64,000 bases of DNA from CAZYJR01 sp964647905. GTDB taxonomy: Bacteria > Desulfobacterota > DSM-4660 > Desulfatiglandales > HGW-15. Each line of letters begins with the position of its first letter. Positions within the stretch are counted from its first letter, which is position 1. The position numbers and the translations under genes were made by a program. The notes beneath the pieces are model-generated. The model was not told the DNA's origin. It searched no databases and saw nothing but the letters and a program-made list of their open reading frames with translations. Where the stretch lies: the NCBI GenBank assembly GCA_964647905.1, contig CAZYJR010000002.1:124001-188000 (forward strand), read 5' to 3'. Below, one piece after another: positions 1 to 9,279 of this stretch.

Positions 1-2
1 CC

Positions 3-143
3 TCCGCCTTGAATCGCTTTGATCTATCCGGGGTCTACCTTCGGCCCGGGTTGAGGGAGTATCTGGCGTCTGTGGGTCCGGGAAGGACCCTCACGGATGA
101 GGAGACGGCCGAGGAGGAATCCGGAGATCCGGGGCGGGCTTAG
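3..143 (+). CDS. C-terminal end of an unidentified protein, cut by the window start
   Basis: An open frame enters from the left edge and runs 46 codons to a TAG at 141-143. The peptide has a plausible protein end (near its start it reads RFDLSGVYLRPGLREYL, then an acidic tail with several Glu). Its stop overlaps by a few bases the stop of the convergent minus-strand gene, the usual packing for tail-to-tail genes. No family can be named from so short a fragment. The reading is inferred from frame openness and composition only. Confidence 0.45.
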   Translation, partial: SALNRFDLSGVYLRPGLREYLASVGPGRTLTDEETAEEESGDPGRA

Positions 144-3100
144 GGCGGTCCCCGGCCGGCGCCGGGATCGCTCTTTTCGCGGCTGACCCCGGAATTCCCG
201 GGGAGGCCGTTATAGAGGCGCAGGGGAGAGAGAAAAAGGCGCTTGAGCGCGCCTGCCACACCGCCGCCCAGGTGCTTGAAGGGGACGTGTCTGACCGAGG
301 GCTCCGACATGGGCCCTTCCACCTCAAAGTAGTATGTAATAAACGAGCGGTCCTTGCCGGTAAGGGCGTAACCGACGATGGGGATCTTGCTGACCAGGGT
401 GTCCAGGGTCTCCATGGGCTGTATGCCAAGCGTGAAGTTCACTTGCCGTTCCGCAAGGTGTGCCTTGCCCGCTGCCACTGCATTGTACACCGGGCTCTTC
501 ATGGTGAAATTCTCTGTTTCCAGGGTGCCCCGCTGAATTACAGCAAAGCCTTCCATCCGCTCGAAGTAAAAGGCGTCTTCAGGCAGGCCTGCGGGCTTGC
601 GCTTGAAAACCTTCCTGAGGCTCAACATGTCCAGAATTCGGACGAAGACGCTGGAGTTCCTGATCACCCCCTCCCGTATCGACACATCCGCATTCCCGCC
701 GAGGCTGGGTAGCAGCTCGGAGAGCTTCTCCCCGTTCATGGTCAGGTAGGCCTCCAGATTGAGGATGCCTTGCTCCAGCGAGGTCTCGATCCCCAGGTCC
801 TCGAGAAGCCCGGCAACGGGCTGCTCGGTCAAACGGATGTGATTGGCCAAGGAGATCTCCGGATCCGGACCGGTCCGGATCCGGCCGCTGGAAGTGAGCA
901 CCCCGTGCTCCAACCGAACGCGGGCTCGTGCCAGTTCGAAGTCTCCGTCGCTAAGACGCGCCTCCGCCCGAAGGGGCCCGAACTTGAGCTCCTTCAACCT
1001 TGTCTCGCGGGCGGAGATATCCAAACGGAGGTGCAGATTTCTTGGAAGCCCCTTATCCGAGGCCTCAAGGTCATTCCGGGGAAGAAAGTCCTTGGGATCC
1101 AAGAAATCCGCCCCCACCGACAGCCTGCCCCTGACCCGCCGCCAGCCTTTCAACTCGCCTTCCACCTCGAGGTCGCTTTCTCCGACCCTCATTCGGCAGT
1201 GGTTCACCGTAACCGTCTTTCCGGAAAAATCGAGGTCAAACGAGGCCTCTTTGACCTCCGAAGGCAGGGCGTCGAGGTCCACGTATATGCCTTCACCCTC
1301 CAGCCGCCCCAAGACAAGGGTGGAGAAGGGATCTTTACGCGAGCCCATCACCTTGAGATCACCCGTTATGCGCCCCCTGGTGGGTCGCGCTCCGTCGCCG
1401 AAACGAAGGCCCAGGTCCTCCAGGTCCAGCCCGGATGAAGCGATGCGGAATGAAAGGGAATCCTTGCGCTCCGGGTCATAACCGCCGGAACCCTCCAGGA
1501 CGGATCCGCGCAGGCGGCAGCTGATCTCTCCCTCCAGCTCACCCCCCGGGCCGGCCAGCAGATGGAACCGAATCCTGTCCTCGGGCCCCGGAGGTCTCAT
1601 GGAAACCGCTTCATTCCTTAGGGTGACCCCCTCCAGGTCCATGGATCCTTTGCATGACCATCGCGGGCCGGCCCTATCCACTGAGAACCTGGTGAAGACC
1701 TTATCCTCAAAGGCCAAAGGAAGCCGGAACCCGCCAAGGAATAAAGGCAGTGTCTGGTTCATATCCACCCAGGCGGAAACTTCCGCAGTGTGAAGGGGAA
1801 AGGCCCTGGCCCCTTTGCCGAAGGCCCCCTCTGCTTGGAAGCTGGTCTCTCCCCAGGCCCCTTCCGCCTTGAAGGTGTTTTGTTCCTCCTCGCGCACTCG
1901 TATCTCGGCTTGGTCCAGATACATGGGAAGCAGTAACTCAGGCTGGTGTATTCTGCCGTCCCTCACCACGAAGAGCCCCTTCCTGGTTCTGGGGAAGTCC
2001 CAGCCCTTCTCATAGCGAAACCAGGCGCTGCATGAGAGCAGGCCTTCGACCGGCCCCAACCGGTTGAGCTCTTGGAGCGCATCCGGCGGGATGAAGTCCA
2101 TTGCCTTTTGCTTCATAAGGGGCTGGAGGCTGAAGTCTCCGTCCACCAAGGCATCCCAGGTGGTGTGCTCCTCGAGTAATCCCCTCACCTCGAGCCTGCC
2201 TTCCCGTATGGTGCATCCCTCGAAGCCCGCCCTGAGCCCGGTGACCAAGAGGTCCCCTCCCCGGTAGGTGACCAGGGCATCAACCTCCTTGAACGGCAGG
2301 GGTATCGCTCCTCCGGCCAGCTCGAAATCCCCGCACTTGACCGCCATGGAGAATGCGCCGGCATTCTCGGGCTCGTCCAGCTCCCTGAGCTCTCCGGGCG
2401 TACCCTGGAGGGTCAAGGACTCCAGGCGGGTCTCACCGCTCGCGAGCAAGGGAAAGAGCTCATGCTCCACCCAGGGAGCGATCAGGGGTGTGGGGAAATA
2501 GCGCTCAAAGGTTCGAATGTCCATGGGATCGCTTTCCACTGCCAGGCTGATCAGCGGATCGCGACCTCCCCTCTTTTTCATCTCCAGGTCCAGCCTGAGG
2601 GAGATATCCCCGGTGTTGAGGGTCATATCCCGCGCCCTGAGGTACTCCTCGTCCGCCTGCACCGTGAAGGCGAGGTTGAGGGCGGGCGGTGCGTAAGCCT
2701 TTTGCCGCTCCGGCTGGAGGAGTGTAAACCTGGCTCCGGAGAAGGTGATTCGGCCGCCGGCTGCCAAGGGGTCCCCCGGGCTTCCTCTCAGGGTCAAAGC
2801 CGCATCCAGGTGTCCGGCCTCAAAGGACAATTCGTCCGGCCAGGGGATCCACGCGGCCGGGATACCCGCCTGCACGAACAGGTCAAAGGGGCCGTATGCG
2901 CCGCCGTCCCCGGGCGGAACCACCGTCCCCCTGACCCTGAAAGGGGCCTCCAGGCCCTCGTGGAGCAGGCTGCCGGTGGAGCTCAGGGAGAGTTTCAAAC
3001 CAACGCCCTCGCCTGAACGGATTTGGAGGTTGAGGTCCTCCAGGGAGAAGGGCCGGTCTCGCAGGGAGACTTTCCCCTGCTCCACTGAGAGCCTTTGGAG

Positions 3101-3523
3101 CCCGGAGAGCCATGGGACAGGCAGCGGATCTTCCAGGGCCGTCCCCGGGGTCCGCTCCGGCACCCTGAGGTCCATGCGGGGGCGGACCAGGCTCAGGCTG
3201 ACCGGGATCACCCGCCCGCGGAGCAGCTCGGCCGGCTCCAGAACCAGGTGCACCGATTCAGCGCGGATTCGCTGCCCTCCTTGCGGGGACACGGCCTGGA
3301 AATCTTGTATCTCTACTCCGAGACCGCCCCAGAGGCTTATTTCTATGGGGCCCGTCTCAATGCTGTAGCCGGTGGGCCCGGCCAGGTAGTCCACCAGCAC
3401 CTTGTGAACCGCCGGCCGCTGTATCAAGAAATGGGCGTAGAGGATCAGCGAGGCCAGCAGGAGGGTGAGGAGGAAGGCCGCCGCCGCAAAAGCGCGAAGC
3501 CCTTTTCGACTCATTCTTTTCAC
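140..3523 (-). CDS. YhdP/AsmA-like large membrane-anchored protein
   Basis: A protein of about 1,127 residues. It has one N-terminal membrane helix (about residues 12-34, rich in Ala/Leu) and then a very long periplasmic part. The last 200 or so residues resemble the AsmA-like C-terminal domain: a glycine-rich start, a stretch with SSVFVRILDMLSLRKVF, and the typical end with an SPLRLY segment. Known AsmA/YhdP/TamB proteins bridge the inner and outer membrane and move phospholipids; that role here is inferred from the family. The frame stays open further upstream to 3652, but that would run into the neighbouring gene. A GTG at 3523 has GGAG seven bases before it; an ATG at 3514 is the alternative. 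It lies 41 bases downstream of the small gene at 3565 and is probably co-transcribed with it. Confidence 0.8.
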   Translation of the reverse strand: MKRMSRKGLRAFAAAAFLLTLLLASLILYAHFLIQRPAVHKVLVDYLAGPTGYSIETGPIEISLWGGLGVEIQDFQAVSPQGGQRIRAESVHLVLEPAELLRGRVIPVSLSLVRPRMDLRVPERTPGTALEDPLPVPWLSGLQRLSVEQGKVSLRDRPFSLEDLNLQIRSGEGVGLKLSLSSTGSLLHEGLEAPFRVRGTVVPPGDGGAYGPFDLFVQAGIPAAWIPWPDELSFEAGHLDAALTLRGSPGDPLAAGGRITFSGARFTLLQPERQKAYAPPALNLAFTVQADEEYLRARDMTLNTGDISLRLDLEMKKRGGRDPLISLAVESDPMDIRTFERYFPTPLIAPWVEHELFPLLASGETRLESLTLQGTPGELRELDEPENAGAFSMAVKCGDFELAGGAIPLPFKEVDALVTYRGGDLLVTGLRAGFEGCTIREGRLEVRGLLEEHTTWDALVDGDFSLQPLMKQKAMDFIPPDALQELNRLGPVEGLLSCSAWFRYEKGWDFPRTRKGLFVVRDGRIHQPELLLPMYLDQAEIRVREEEQNTFKAEGAWGETSFQAEGAFGKGARAFPLHTAEVSAWVDMNQTLPLFLGGFRLPLAFEDKVFTRFSVDRAGPRWSCKGSMDLEGVTLRNEAVSMRPPGPEDRIRFHLLAGPGGELEGEISCRLRGSVLEGSGGYDPERKDSLSFRIASSGLDLEDLGLRFGDGARPTRGRITGDLKVMGSRKDPFSTLVLGRLEGEGIYVDLDALPSEVKEASFDLDFSGKTVTVNHCRMRVGESDLEVEGELKGWRRVRGRLSVGADFLDPKDFLPRNDLEASDKGLPRNLHLRLDISARETRLKELKFGPLRAEARLSDGDFELARARVRLEHGVLTSSGRIRTGPDPEISLANHIRLTEQPVAGLLEDLGIETSLEQGILNLEAYLTMNGEKLSELLPSLGGNADVSIREGVIRNSSVFVRILDMLSLRKVFKRKPAGLPEDAFYFERMEGFAVIQRGTLETENFTMKSPVYNAVAAGKAHLAERQVNFTLGIQPMETLDTLVSKIPIVGYALTGKDRSFITYYFEVEGPMSEPSVRHVPFKHLGGGVAGALKRLFLSPLRLYNGLPGNSGVSREKSDPGAGRGPP

Positions 3524-3564
3524 CAAATCACTCCGGGCGCGGGAATCGTTGGCGGAATCTTTCC

Positions 3565-3981
3565 TTATTCCACCGGGTTGGTCATGAACCGTGCGGCCCG
3601 GATGCGCTCCCCCACCTCTCCGGTTATCAGTTCGAACAGAGGCCTTTTCCACATGGGATTCAGGTCGTTGAATTCTCCCCGCCGCCTTGCAAGCTCCTTC
3701 CCGGCCAGGACCTTGACCAGCATGAGGTCGTTGGATCCGTGTCTTGCCTCCGGCACTCTACCGGCCAGGGAGTATGCAAATGTCACCAGGGCGATCGCGG
3801 TTATTCCCCTGGGGTCCTGTCTGAAATCCCGGCGGGTTATGTCCACCCGGCTCACGGATTCGAGTATGCCCTCGGGCACCTGGTCCAGGGAGGTCTCAGT
3901 CGTGAAGCTCCCGGAAAGCCAAGCGAAGTTTTCCTCCCCTATGATTTCAACGATTGGGTTTCGTCTCTTGCCGTTCATCAT
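3565..3981 (-). CDS. Hypothetical protein, 138 residues
   Basis: I do not recognise this protein. It is soluble by composition, with no signal peptide, membrane helix or cysteine motif. It begins with two Met codons, followed by the segment NPIVEIIGEENFAWLSG, and has a mixed-charge middle rich in Arg. It sits just upstream of the AsmA-like gene on the same strand, so the two may share a transcript. On the other side it is divergent from the SPFH gene at 4196. The frame is well conserved against overlapping alternatives and looks like true coding sequence, but the function is unknown. Confidence 0.6.
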   Translation of the reverse strand: MMNGKRRNPIVEIIGEENFAWLSGSFTTETSLDQVPEGILESVSRVDITRRDFRQDPRGITAIALVTFAYSLAGRVPEARHGSNDLMLVKVLAGKELARRRGEFNDLNPMWKRPLFELITGEVGERIRAARFMTNPVE

Positions 3982-4095
3982 CTCGTCCTCGATTATCGAT
4001 CAATTCAGGCGCTCCAGACAGGATACCGAAAAGGGGCAGCGTTAACAACGCCAAAGGCCCTTCCTCGAGGGGGCCGGACCGGCCCGCCTTTGCCG

Positions 4096-4124
4096 TTGAC
4101 CTCCGGATGGGCTTCCCATAGCAT
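4096..4124 (+). promoter_or_regulatory. Candidate sigma-70 promoter for the SPFH gene
   Basis: TTGACC at 4096-4101 (five of six matches to the -35 consensus), a 17-base spacer, then TAGCAT at 4119-4124 as a weaker -10. It lies about 70 bases before the ATG of the SPFH/zinc-ribbon gene in a divergent gap. Judged by eye only. Confidence 0.4.
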
Positions 4125-4195
4125 GGCGGTACAGGGAAAAACCGTAAGCAGCCGGATTCGGGCTCGGGCCGGCGGCAAGCAGGGAGGGGGCGAAC

Positions 4196-5335
4196 ATGGG
4201 AGTGGACAACGTGGTGTTCTTGGAGGTCCTGGAGTGGTTCGACGAGACCGGGCGGGAGCTGGTACACCGGATTCCGGGGAAGGGCTCGGGCGAGATCAAG
4301 TTCGGGGCCCAGCTCACGGTGAGGGACAGCCAGGCCGGGGTCTTCTTTTATCAGGGCAAGGCCGTGGAGGCCTTCGGGCCCGGGCGGCACACCCTCAAGA
4401 CCGCAAACATTCCTTTCTTGACCAAGATAGCGGCCCTGCCCTGGGCAATGACCAGCCCGCTCCGTGCCGAGGTCTACTTCGTCAACATGAAGGTCTTCAC
4501 CAACCTCAAGTGGGGGACCCGCGACCCGGTCGCCTTCAAGGACTCCGAGCTCGGGCTGGTGCGGCTGAGGGCCTTCGGTGTCTTCAACCTCCGGGTGGTA
4601 CAGCCCATCCTGTTCATCAACAGCATGGTGGGGACCCAGGGGATGTTCTCCACTGAAGAGATCGAGGAATACCTGAACAGGGTCATCGTTTCCCGGTTCA
4701 ATGATTTCATGGGAGAGACCCTGGACTCCGTGCTGAACCTCCCGGCGCGCTACGAGGAGCTCTCCGGGGGCCTAGCCGAGCGGCTCAGCCGGGACTTCTC
4801 CCACTTCGGCCTGGCGCTCACCCATCTTTACATCAATTCCATAACCCCTCCTCCGGAGGTCCAGGAGGCCATTGACGACCGCAGCCGCATGGGTGTCCTC
4901 GACGACATGAACAAACTCATGCAGATGAAGGCCGCAATGGCCATGGAAAAGGCCGCCTCGGCCGAAGGGGGCGCCGGCGAGGGCATGGGCATGGGAATGG
5001 GCGTCATGATGCCCGCAATGTTCGCCCGGTATTTCGCCGGGAGCGATAGCCCTCAAGGCCCCGGCTCGGGGGGCGGGCGGGCCGCCGAGGCCGTCTGCGG
5101 GGAGTGCGGGAGCCCGGTCCCGGTGGACGCCAAGTTCTGTCCCTTTTGCGGGCACCAGCAGGTGGTGTTCAGCCGGTGCGGCGGGTGCGGCAAGAATCTT
5201 CCTCCCAACGCCAAGTTTTGTTCCCGCTGCGGAGCCCCGGCGGACAGGAAGCCGGACGAGAAGTTTTGCCCCGAGTGCGGCCGGGAAAACATGCCCGAAG
5301 CGGTCTTCTGCAACCACTGCGGCGAGAAGCTCTAG
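4196..5335 (+). CDS. SPFH-domain protein with C-terminal zinc ribbons
   Basis: 379 residues. The first 230 or so form an SPFH (band 7-like) domain of the virion-core/YdjI type: it opens with a VFLEVLEWFDETGRELVHRIP-like strand region and ends with an ITPPPEV segment. A Met/Gly-rich linker follows (about 255-275). The last 90 residues hold four CxxC zinc-ribbon pairs, three of them followed by AKFC or EKFC. Related proteins sit in stress-response membrane complexes and act as scaffolds; that role is inferred. A good ribosome site (GGGAGG) precedes the ATG. The next gene starts four bases after the stop and is also a zinc-ribbon protein, so they are likely translated and act together. Confidence 0.8.
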   Translation: MGVDNVVFLEVLEWFDETGRELVHRIPGKGSGEIKFGAQLTVRDSQAGVFFYQGKAVEAFGPGRHTLKTANIPFLTKIAALPWAMTSPLRAEVYFVNMKVFTNLKWGTRDPVAFKDSELGLVRLRAFGVFNLRVVQPILFINSMVGTQGMFSTEEIEEYLNRVIVSRFNDFMGETLDSVLNLPARYEELSGGLAERLSRDFSHFGLALTHLYINSITPPPEVQEAIDDRSRMGVLDDMNKLMQMKAAMAMEKAASAEGGAGEGMGMGMGVMMPAMFARYFAGSDSPQGPGSGGGRAAEAVCGECGSPVPVDAKFCPFCGHQQVVFSRCGGCGKNLPPNAKFCSRCGAPADRKPDEKFCPECGRENMPEAVFCNHCGEKL

Positions 5336-5338
5336 CCC

Positions 5339-6565
5339 GTGCTTCAACTCATCGATCATCAATGCCCGCAGTGCGGCGCACCGGCTACGCTGGAAGAGAC
5401 CGACCGCCTCTTCACCTGTGATTACTGCCGTGTCAAGTCCTTCCTGCTGAGCCGCGTCTACCGCTATGTGCTGCCCCACCGCGCCGCCCCGGGGCGGGAC
5501 CTATTCTATATCCCCTACTGGCGTTTCAAGGGGATGCTCTTTTCCTGCCTTGGTGACGGTATCAGGCACCGGATAGTGGACGTGAGCTACCAGGGGCTCA
5601 GGAGCAGCCGCTTCCCGGTCTCATTAGGGCTGAGGAGCCAGGCCTTGAGGCTTCGCTTCCTGACCCCGGCGACGCGGGGAAGGTTCTTGCACCCCGATGT
5701 CTCGTTCAATGAGATGATGGGGAAAGTGGGAGAGCGTTACCGAAAGGCTCTTCCTCCCCCGGTCTTTCTGCAGCAGTTCATAGGGGAGAGCCTGGCGTTG
5801 CTGTACTCCCCCTTTTACTTGGACGGGAAGCTCTTTGATGCGGTCTTGGACCGCCCCGTCACCGGGTCCCCGCCCGGGGATTTCGACCCGGCCGCTCTTC
5901 CCGGAGGCCCGCCTCGGTGGCGGCTCGAATTCGTCCCGGCCCAGTGCCCGGACTGCGGGTGGGACCTGGAAGGCGAGCGGGACAGCCTGGCCCTGGACTG
6001 CCGAAACTGCCATTCGCTCTGGCACGCTGGCAAAGAGCGCTTCCTCAGGCTCAAATTCGCCTATGTCCCGGCCTCTCCGGATGCCGGTCTCGTTTACCTG
6101 CCATTCTGGCGGATCAGGGCGGCCGTCTCAGGCATGGACCTTGATTCCGAAGCGGATCTGGTGAGGGTGGCCAATCTCCCGAGGGTGGTCAAGCCGGGCA
6201 TGGAGGAGCGGCGATTCCATTTCTGGTCCCCGGCCTTCAAGGTGCGCCCGAAGGACTTCCTGCGGTTTTCTTTGCGCATGACCCTGGCCCAGCCCGGGGG
6301 GGACTGGGAGCGCTCCCTGCCTGGGGGCGAGCTCTATCCGGTGACCCTCTCCCTCACAGAGGCGGCCGAGAGCCTCAAGACCTGCCTTGCCTCGTTCGCA
6401 AAGCCGCCCGGCAAGATCCACCCGCTCATGGAGGAAAGGCATATCCAGCCCGAGGGCTTTCTCTTGGTCTATTTCCCGTTCGTCTTGCGGGGAAACGAGT
6501 TGACCTATCCTTCCTTGAGGCTTCGGATCAACCGCAATCTCCTGCGCTACGCAAAGACCCTCTAG
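5339..6565 (+). CDS. Zinc-ribbon protein, partner of the SPFH gene
   Basis: 408 residues with a GTG start four bases after the SPFH stop, which implies coupled translation. It has two zinc-ribbon modules, one at the N-terminus (about residues 9-31, CPQC and CDYC) and one in the middle (about 205-225, CPDC and CRNC). Between and after them are matching segments: FYIPYWRFKG near residue 60 and VYLPFWRI near 250, then a final LVYFPFVLRG. This suggests three copies of a beta-rich domain separated by zinc knuckles. I do not know a named function. The internal repetition and the pairing with an SPFH protein suggest a membrane-associated assembly. Confidence 0.65.
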   Translation: MLQLIDHQCPQCGAPATLEETDRLFTCDYCRVKSFLLSRVYRYVLPHRAAPGRDLFYIPYWRFKGMLFSCLGDGIRHRIVDVSYQGLRSSRFPVSLGLRSQALRLRFLTPATRGRFLHPDVSFNEMMGKVGERYRKALPPPVFLQQFIGESLALLYSPFYLDGKLFDAVLDRPVTGSPPGDFDPAALPGGPPRWRLEFVPAQCPDCGWDLEGERDSLALDCRNCHSLWHAGKERFLRLKFAYVPASPDAGLVYLPFWRIRAAVSGMDLDSEADLVRVANLPRVVKPGMEERRFHFWSPAFKVRPKDFLRFSLRMTLAQPGGDWERSLPGGELYPVTLSLTEAAESLKTCLASFAKPPGKIHPLMEERHIQPEGFLLVYFPFVLRGNELTYPSLRLRINRNLLRYAKTL

Positions 6566-7293
6566 CCGGTGAGGTCGGGGTTCGGTGGGGAAGGCGTCTC
6601 CGGGGCGGCCAGGGCCACCAGGGCGTCGGCAGCAACCACCCGTCCCTCCGGGGTGATGATCAGCGGATTTACGTCCACCTCAGCCACCCGGTCCAGTTCC
6701 GCGCCCAGCCGGGACAGGGCCGCCAGTGAACGGCAAACAGCCTCCACGTCGGCCGGTGCCTGCCCCCTGAAAGGCCCCAAGATGCCTGCATGCCGCAGCT
6801 CCCCGGTCATTGCCGCGGCCTCGGCCCGGTCGATCGGGGCTATCCTGAATACGGCGTCCCGGAGCAACTCAGCCATTGCACCGCCCAGGCCGAGCATCAC
6901 GCACGGTCCGAACCGGGGGTCGCGCAGCAGGCCCAGTGCCAGCTCTCGGTTCCCCGGGACCAATTCCTGGACCAGCACCCCGTCCAATGAGCCGTCCCTG
7001 AGATTCAAGAGGCGCCCGCAGGCGCGTCGCACGGCGGCGGCGTCTCCCAGTCCGAGCTCCACCGCGCCGATCTCGCTCTTGTGAAGCAGGGTGTGGGAAC
7101 AGGCCTTGAGGGCGACCGGATACCCCAGGTCTTTTGCAATGGATACCGCCTCTTCCGGATCCCGGGCCAGGGCTTCCCGGGTGACCGGGATCCCGTAAGC
7201 TGAGAGAAGCCGTTTGGATTCATGCTCGGACAGGGCTTGCCGACCGGAGGCAAGGGCCGAGTCCACCAGACCGAGGGCGTCCCCGGCGCTCAT
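6562..7293 (-). CDS. Stand-alone ATP-grasp subunit of ADP-forming acyl-CoA synthetase
   Basis: 243 residues with the ATP-grasp fold of the beta part of ADP-forming acetate/acyl-CoA ligases: SAYGIPVTRE near residue 31, a YPVALKACSHTLLHKSEIGAV stretch about 57-78 containing the ATP-binding Lys, GVLVQELVPG near 105 and the terminal VDVNPLI motif (about 206-212). These enzymes interconvert acyl-CoA plus ADP and acid plus ATP. The CoA-binding alpha part, usually fused or adjacent, is not in this window, so this copy may work with a distant partner or be an orphan. It follows the helicase gene on the same strand after about 60 bases and converges with the zinc-ribbon gene, overlapping it by four bases. 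Confidence 0.75.
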   Translation of the reverse strand: MSAGDALGLVDSALASGRQALSEHESKRLLSAYGIPVTREALARDPEEAVSIAKDLGYPVALKACSHTLLHKSEIGAVELGLGDAAAVRRACGRLLNLRDGSLDGVLVQELVPGNRELALGLLRDPRFGPCVMLGLGGAMAELLRDAVFRIAPIDRAEAAAMTGELRHAGILGPFRGQAPADVEAVCRSLAALSRLGAELDRVAEVDVNPLIITPEGRVVAADALVALAAPETPSPPNPDLTG

Positions 7294-7356
7294 GTCCCGG
7301 CCCCCATGCCTGGATCAGGACGGCGGATGATCTCAACCGTGGGCGGGAAATGCATG

Positions 7357-9021
7357 TCAGGCCCCCTGGGTGTCCGTCTGCTGAGTCTTTTTCTTCTTGC
7401 TTCTGCGCTTCCTCTTCGGCTTTGTCTCCTCGGAGGACTTGGACCGGGGTGCCAGGCCGAATATCCCTCCGGGCTGCGAGCTTGTGACCACTTTCTTGCC
7501 CGAGCCCCTCGGCCGGCCTTCCTTCTTGGGGCGTTTGGGTTTGTCCGCTTCCTTGTCCCTGCCGTTTTTCTCCTGCTTTGGGGCCGCCTGTCCGGCTTCG
7601 CTCGGCCCGGCGGCAGCGGCCGTTTGTCCTTCTTGGGCTTCTTCGCCGGCCCGCCGGTCTCCGGCACCGCGCTTGTCCTTGTCCTCGGCCCTCGGTTGCC
7701 TGCTCTTCCTGCCGGCGTCTCCGCCGGCTTGCCCGCGCTTGGGCCTGCGCGGCCTGGGAGGCGCCCCGCGACCCTTGCTCCCCCGCCTCTTGACCGATCC
7801 GGCCCGATCACTCACGAACCAGTCCTCCTCCGGCCATACCACGGGGATCTTGTATCCGAGCATCTTTTCCAAGGGCTCCAGGTGGTATACGTAGCGCTCG
7901 CAGGCGAAGGTCAGTGCGCATCCCTTCTTGCCGGCTCGGGCCGTACGGCCGATTCGGTGGATGTAGTTCTCCGAGTCCTGTGGGAGGTCGTAGTTGATTA
8001 CGTGGGAGATGTCCTCCACGTGTATTCCTCTGGATGCCACGTCGGTCGCCGCAAGGATCTTGACCTTGCCGGCCTTGAAGCGGTTCATCAGGGCCAGGCG
8101 CTTGGGCTGCGGGAGATCGCCTGTAATGCCTTCAGCCGGGTAGTCGTTGCCCTTGAGCTTCTCGGTGAGCCATTCCACGGTGGCCTTGGTGTTTGCAAAG
8201 AGCAGTATTCGCTCCCACTGCTCGCGCTGGAGGAGCCCCAGGAGCAGGGAAAGCTTTTCATCGCTTCCCACGTGGAAGAGCTTCTGCTCGATGCCTTCCA
8301 CCACCACCTCCTCGGGTGTCACCGAGATCACCTCCGGGAGGTTCATGTACTCGTAGGTGAGCTCCAGCACCCTGTAGCTCAGGGTGGCGGAAAACAGCAT
8401 GGACTGGCGTTTCTCGTAATGAGGGAGCCTCCGCAGGATGTAGCGCATGTCCCGGGTGAAGCCGAGGTCGAAGAGGCGGTCCGCCTCGTCTATCACCAAC
8501 ATCCTTATCGCCGAGGGCTTGAAGATCCCCTGCTTGAGATAGTCGATGATCCTGCCCGGGGTGCATATCACTATGTCAGGTCCCTGGCGGAGGATGTCGG
8601 CCTGCTTCCTGTAATCAATGCCGCCCACCACCTGCGCCAGGCTCAGGCCGGTGTGTGCGCCCAGCAGCGCGGCGTCCTCATAGATCTGCAGGGCCAGCTC
8701 GCGGGTGGGGGCCACGATCAGCGCCGAGGGCGTCCCCTTGGGCCTTTGCTCCTCGGAGAGCAGGCGGGTGAAAATGGTGACCAGAAAGGCGGCGGTCTTC
8801 CCCGTGCCGGTCTGGGCCTGGCCAGCCACATCGCGCCCGCTTAGCGAGAGAGGGAGGACCTGGGATTGTATGGGGGTGCAGTATCCAAACCCGGCGTCCT
8901 CCAGTCCTCGGAGGGCTTCCGGGGGGATCTTGAACTGATCGAAGCGGGTGCGGGTGAGAAATCGCGGCCTGTCCGCCCTCTTGGCCGCCTCCTGGAGTCG
9001 GGGTTCTGAATCTTCGGGCAT
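7357..9021 (-). CDS. DEAD-box ATP-dependent RNA helicase
   Basis: 554 residues. All DEAD-box motifs are visible in order: a Q motif (FDQFKIPPEALRGL, then TPIQSQVLP), AQTGTGKT, PTRELALQ, TPGR, DEAD, SAT, and HRIGRTARAG at about residue 360. The first 380 residues form the helicase core. The last 170 are a highly basic, Lys/Arg/Gly/Pro-rich tail, typical of an RNA-binding extension in RhlB/RhlE-type enzymes. Its role is unwinding structured RNA in decay or ribosome assembly, inferred from the family. It lies downstream of asnB, from which a terminator separates it. The 147 bases just upstream of its start are unusually AT-rich and probably contain its promoter. Confidence 0.88.
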   Translation of the reverse strand: MPEDSEPRLQEAAKRADRPRFLTRTRFDQFKIPPEALRGLEDAGFGYCTPIQSQVLPLSLSGRDVAGQAQTGTGKTAAFLVTIFTRLLSEEQRPKGTPSALIVAPTRELALQIYEDAALLGAHTGLSLAQVVGGIDYRKQADILRQGPDIVICTPGRIIDYLKQGIFKPSAIRMLVIDEADRLFDLGFTRDMRYILRRLPHYEKRQSMLFSATLSYRVLELTYEYMNLPEVISVTPEEVVVEGIEQKLFHVGSDEKLSLLLGLLQREQWERILLFANTKATVEWLTEKLKGNDYPAEGITGDLPQPKRLALMNRFKAGKVKILAATDVASRGIHVEDISHVINYDLPQDSENYIHRIGRTARAGKKGCALTFACERYVYHLEPLEKMLGYKIPVVWPEEDWFVSDRAGSVKRRGSKGRGAPPRPRRPKRGQAGGDAGRKSRQPRAEDKDKRGAGDRRAGEEAQEGQTAAAAGPSEAGQAAPKQEKNGRDKEADKPKRPKKEGRPRGSGKKVVTSSQPGGIFGLAPRSKSSEETKPKRKRRSKKKKTQQTDTQGA

Positions 9022-9168
9022 CGCGTGCTCTTATTCTCCTGACTTATTGTACCGGGTGCTTGTCCGGCGATTTTTAGTTATATAGAATAGAATAGATAAA
9101 TTCGCCTGGAATGTAAATAAAGGCTTGAAAAAAAAGCGGCCGCCCCGAGAAGATCCGGCACACAAAAG

Positions 9169-9198
9169 CGAAGCGGGGCGCTTCCGCACCCCGCTTCG
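9169..9198 (-). terminator. Rho-independent terminator after asnB
   Basis: A perfect 10-bp stem (CGAAGCGGGG with CCCCGCTTCG) and a 10-base loop. Read on the minus strand, the stem is followed by CTTTTGTG. It lies about 80 bases after the asnB stop and before the helicase gene. Confidence 0.75.
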
Positions 9199-9279
9199 TC
9201 CCTTCGCGTCGCAAGAATGTCATAGGATTGCAGGATTTCTTGAAACGATCCCGCGGTCAGGCCTCCTCACGGTGCCCTG

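Noticed and set aside
7222..8844. A 540-codon plus-strand open frame opposite the DEAD-box helicase
   Set aside because: It lies antisense to a gene with all helicase motifs, is very Leu/Gly/Ala-rich without domain signs, and is the mirror of a high-GC coding strand.
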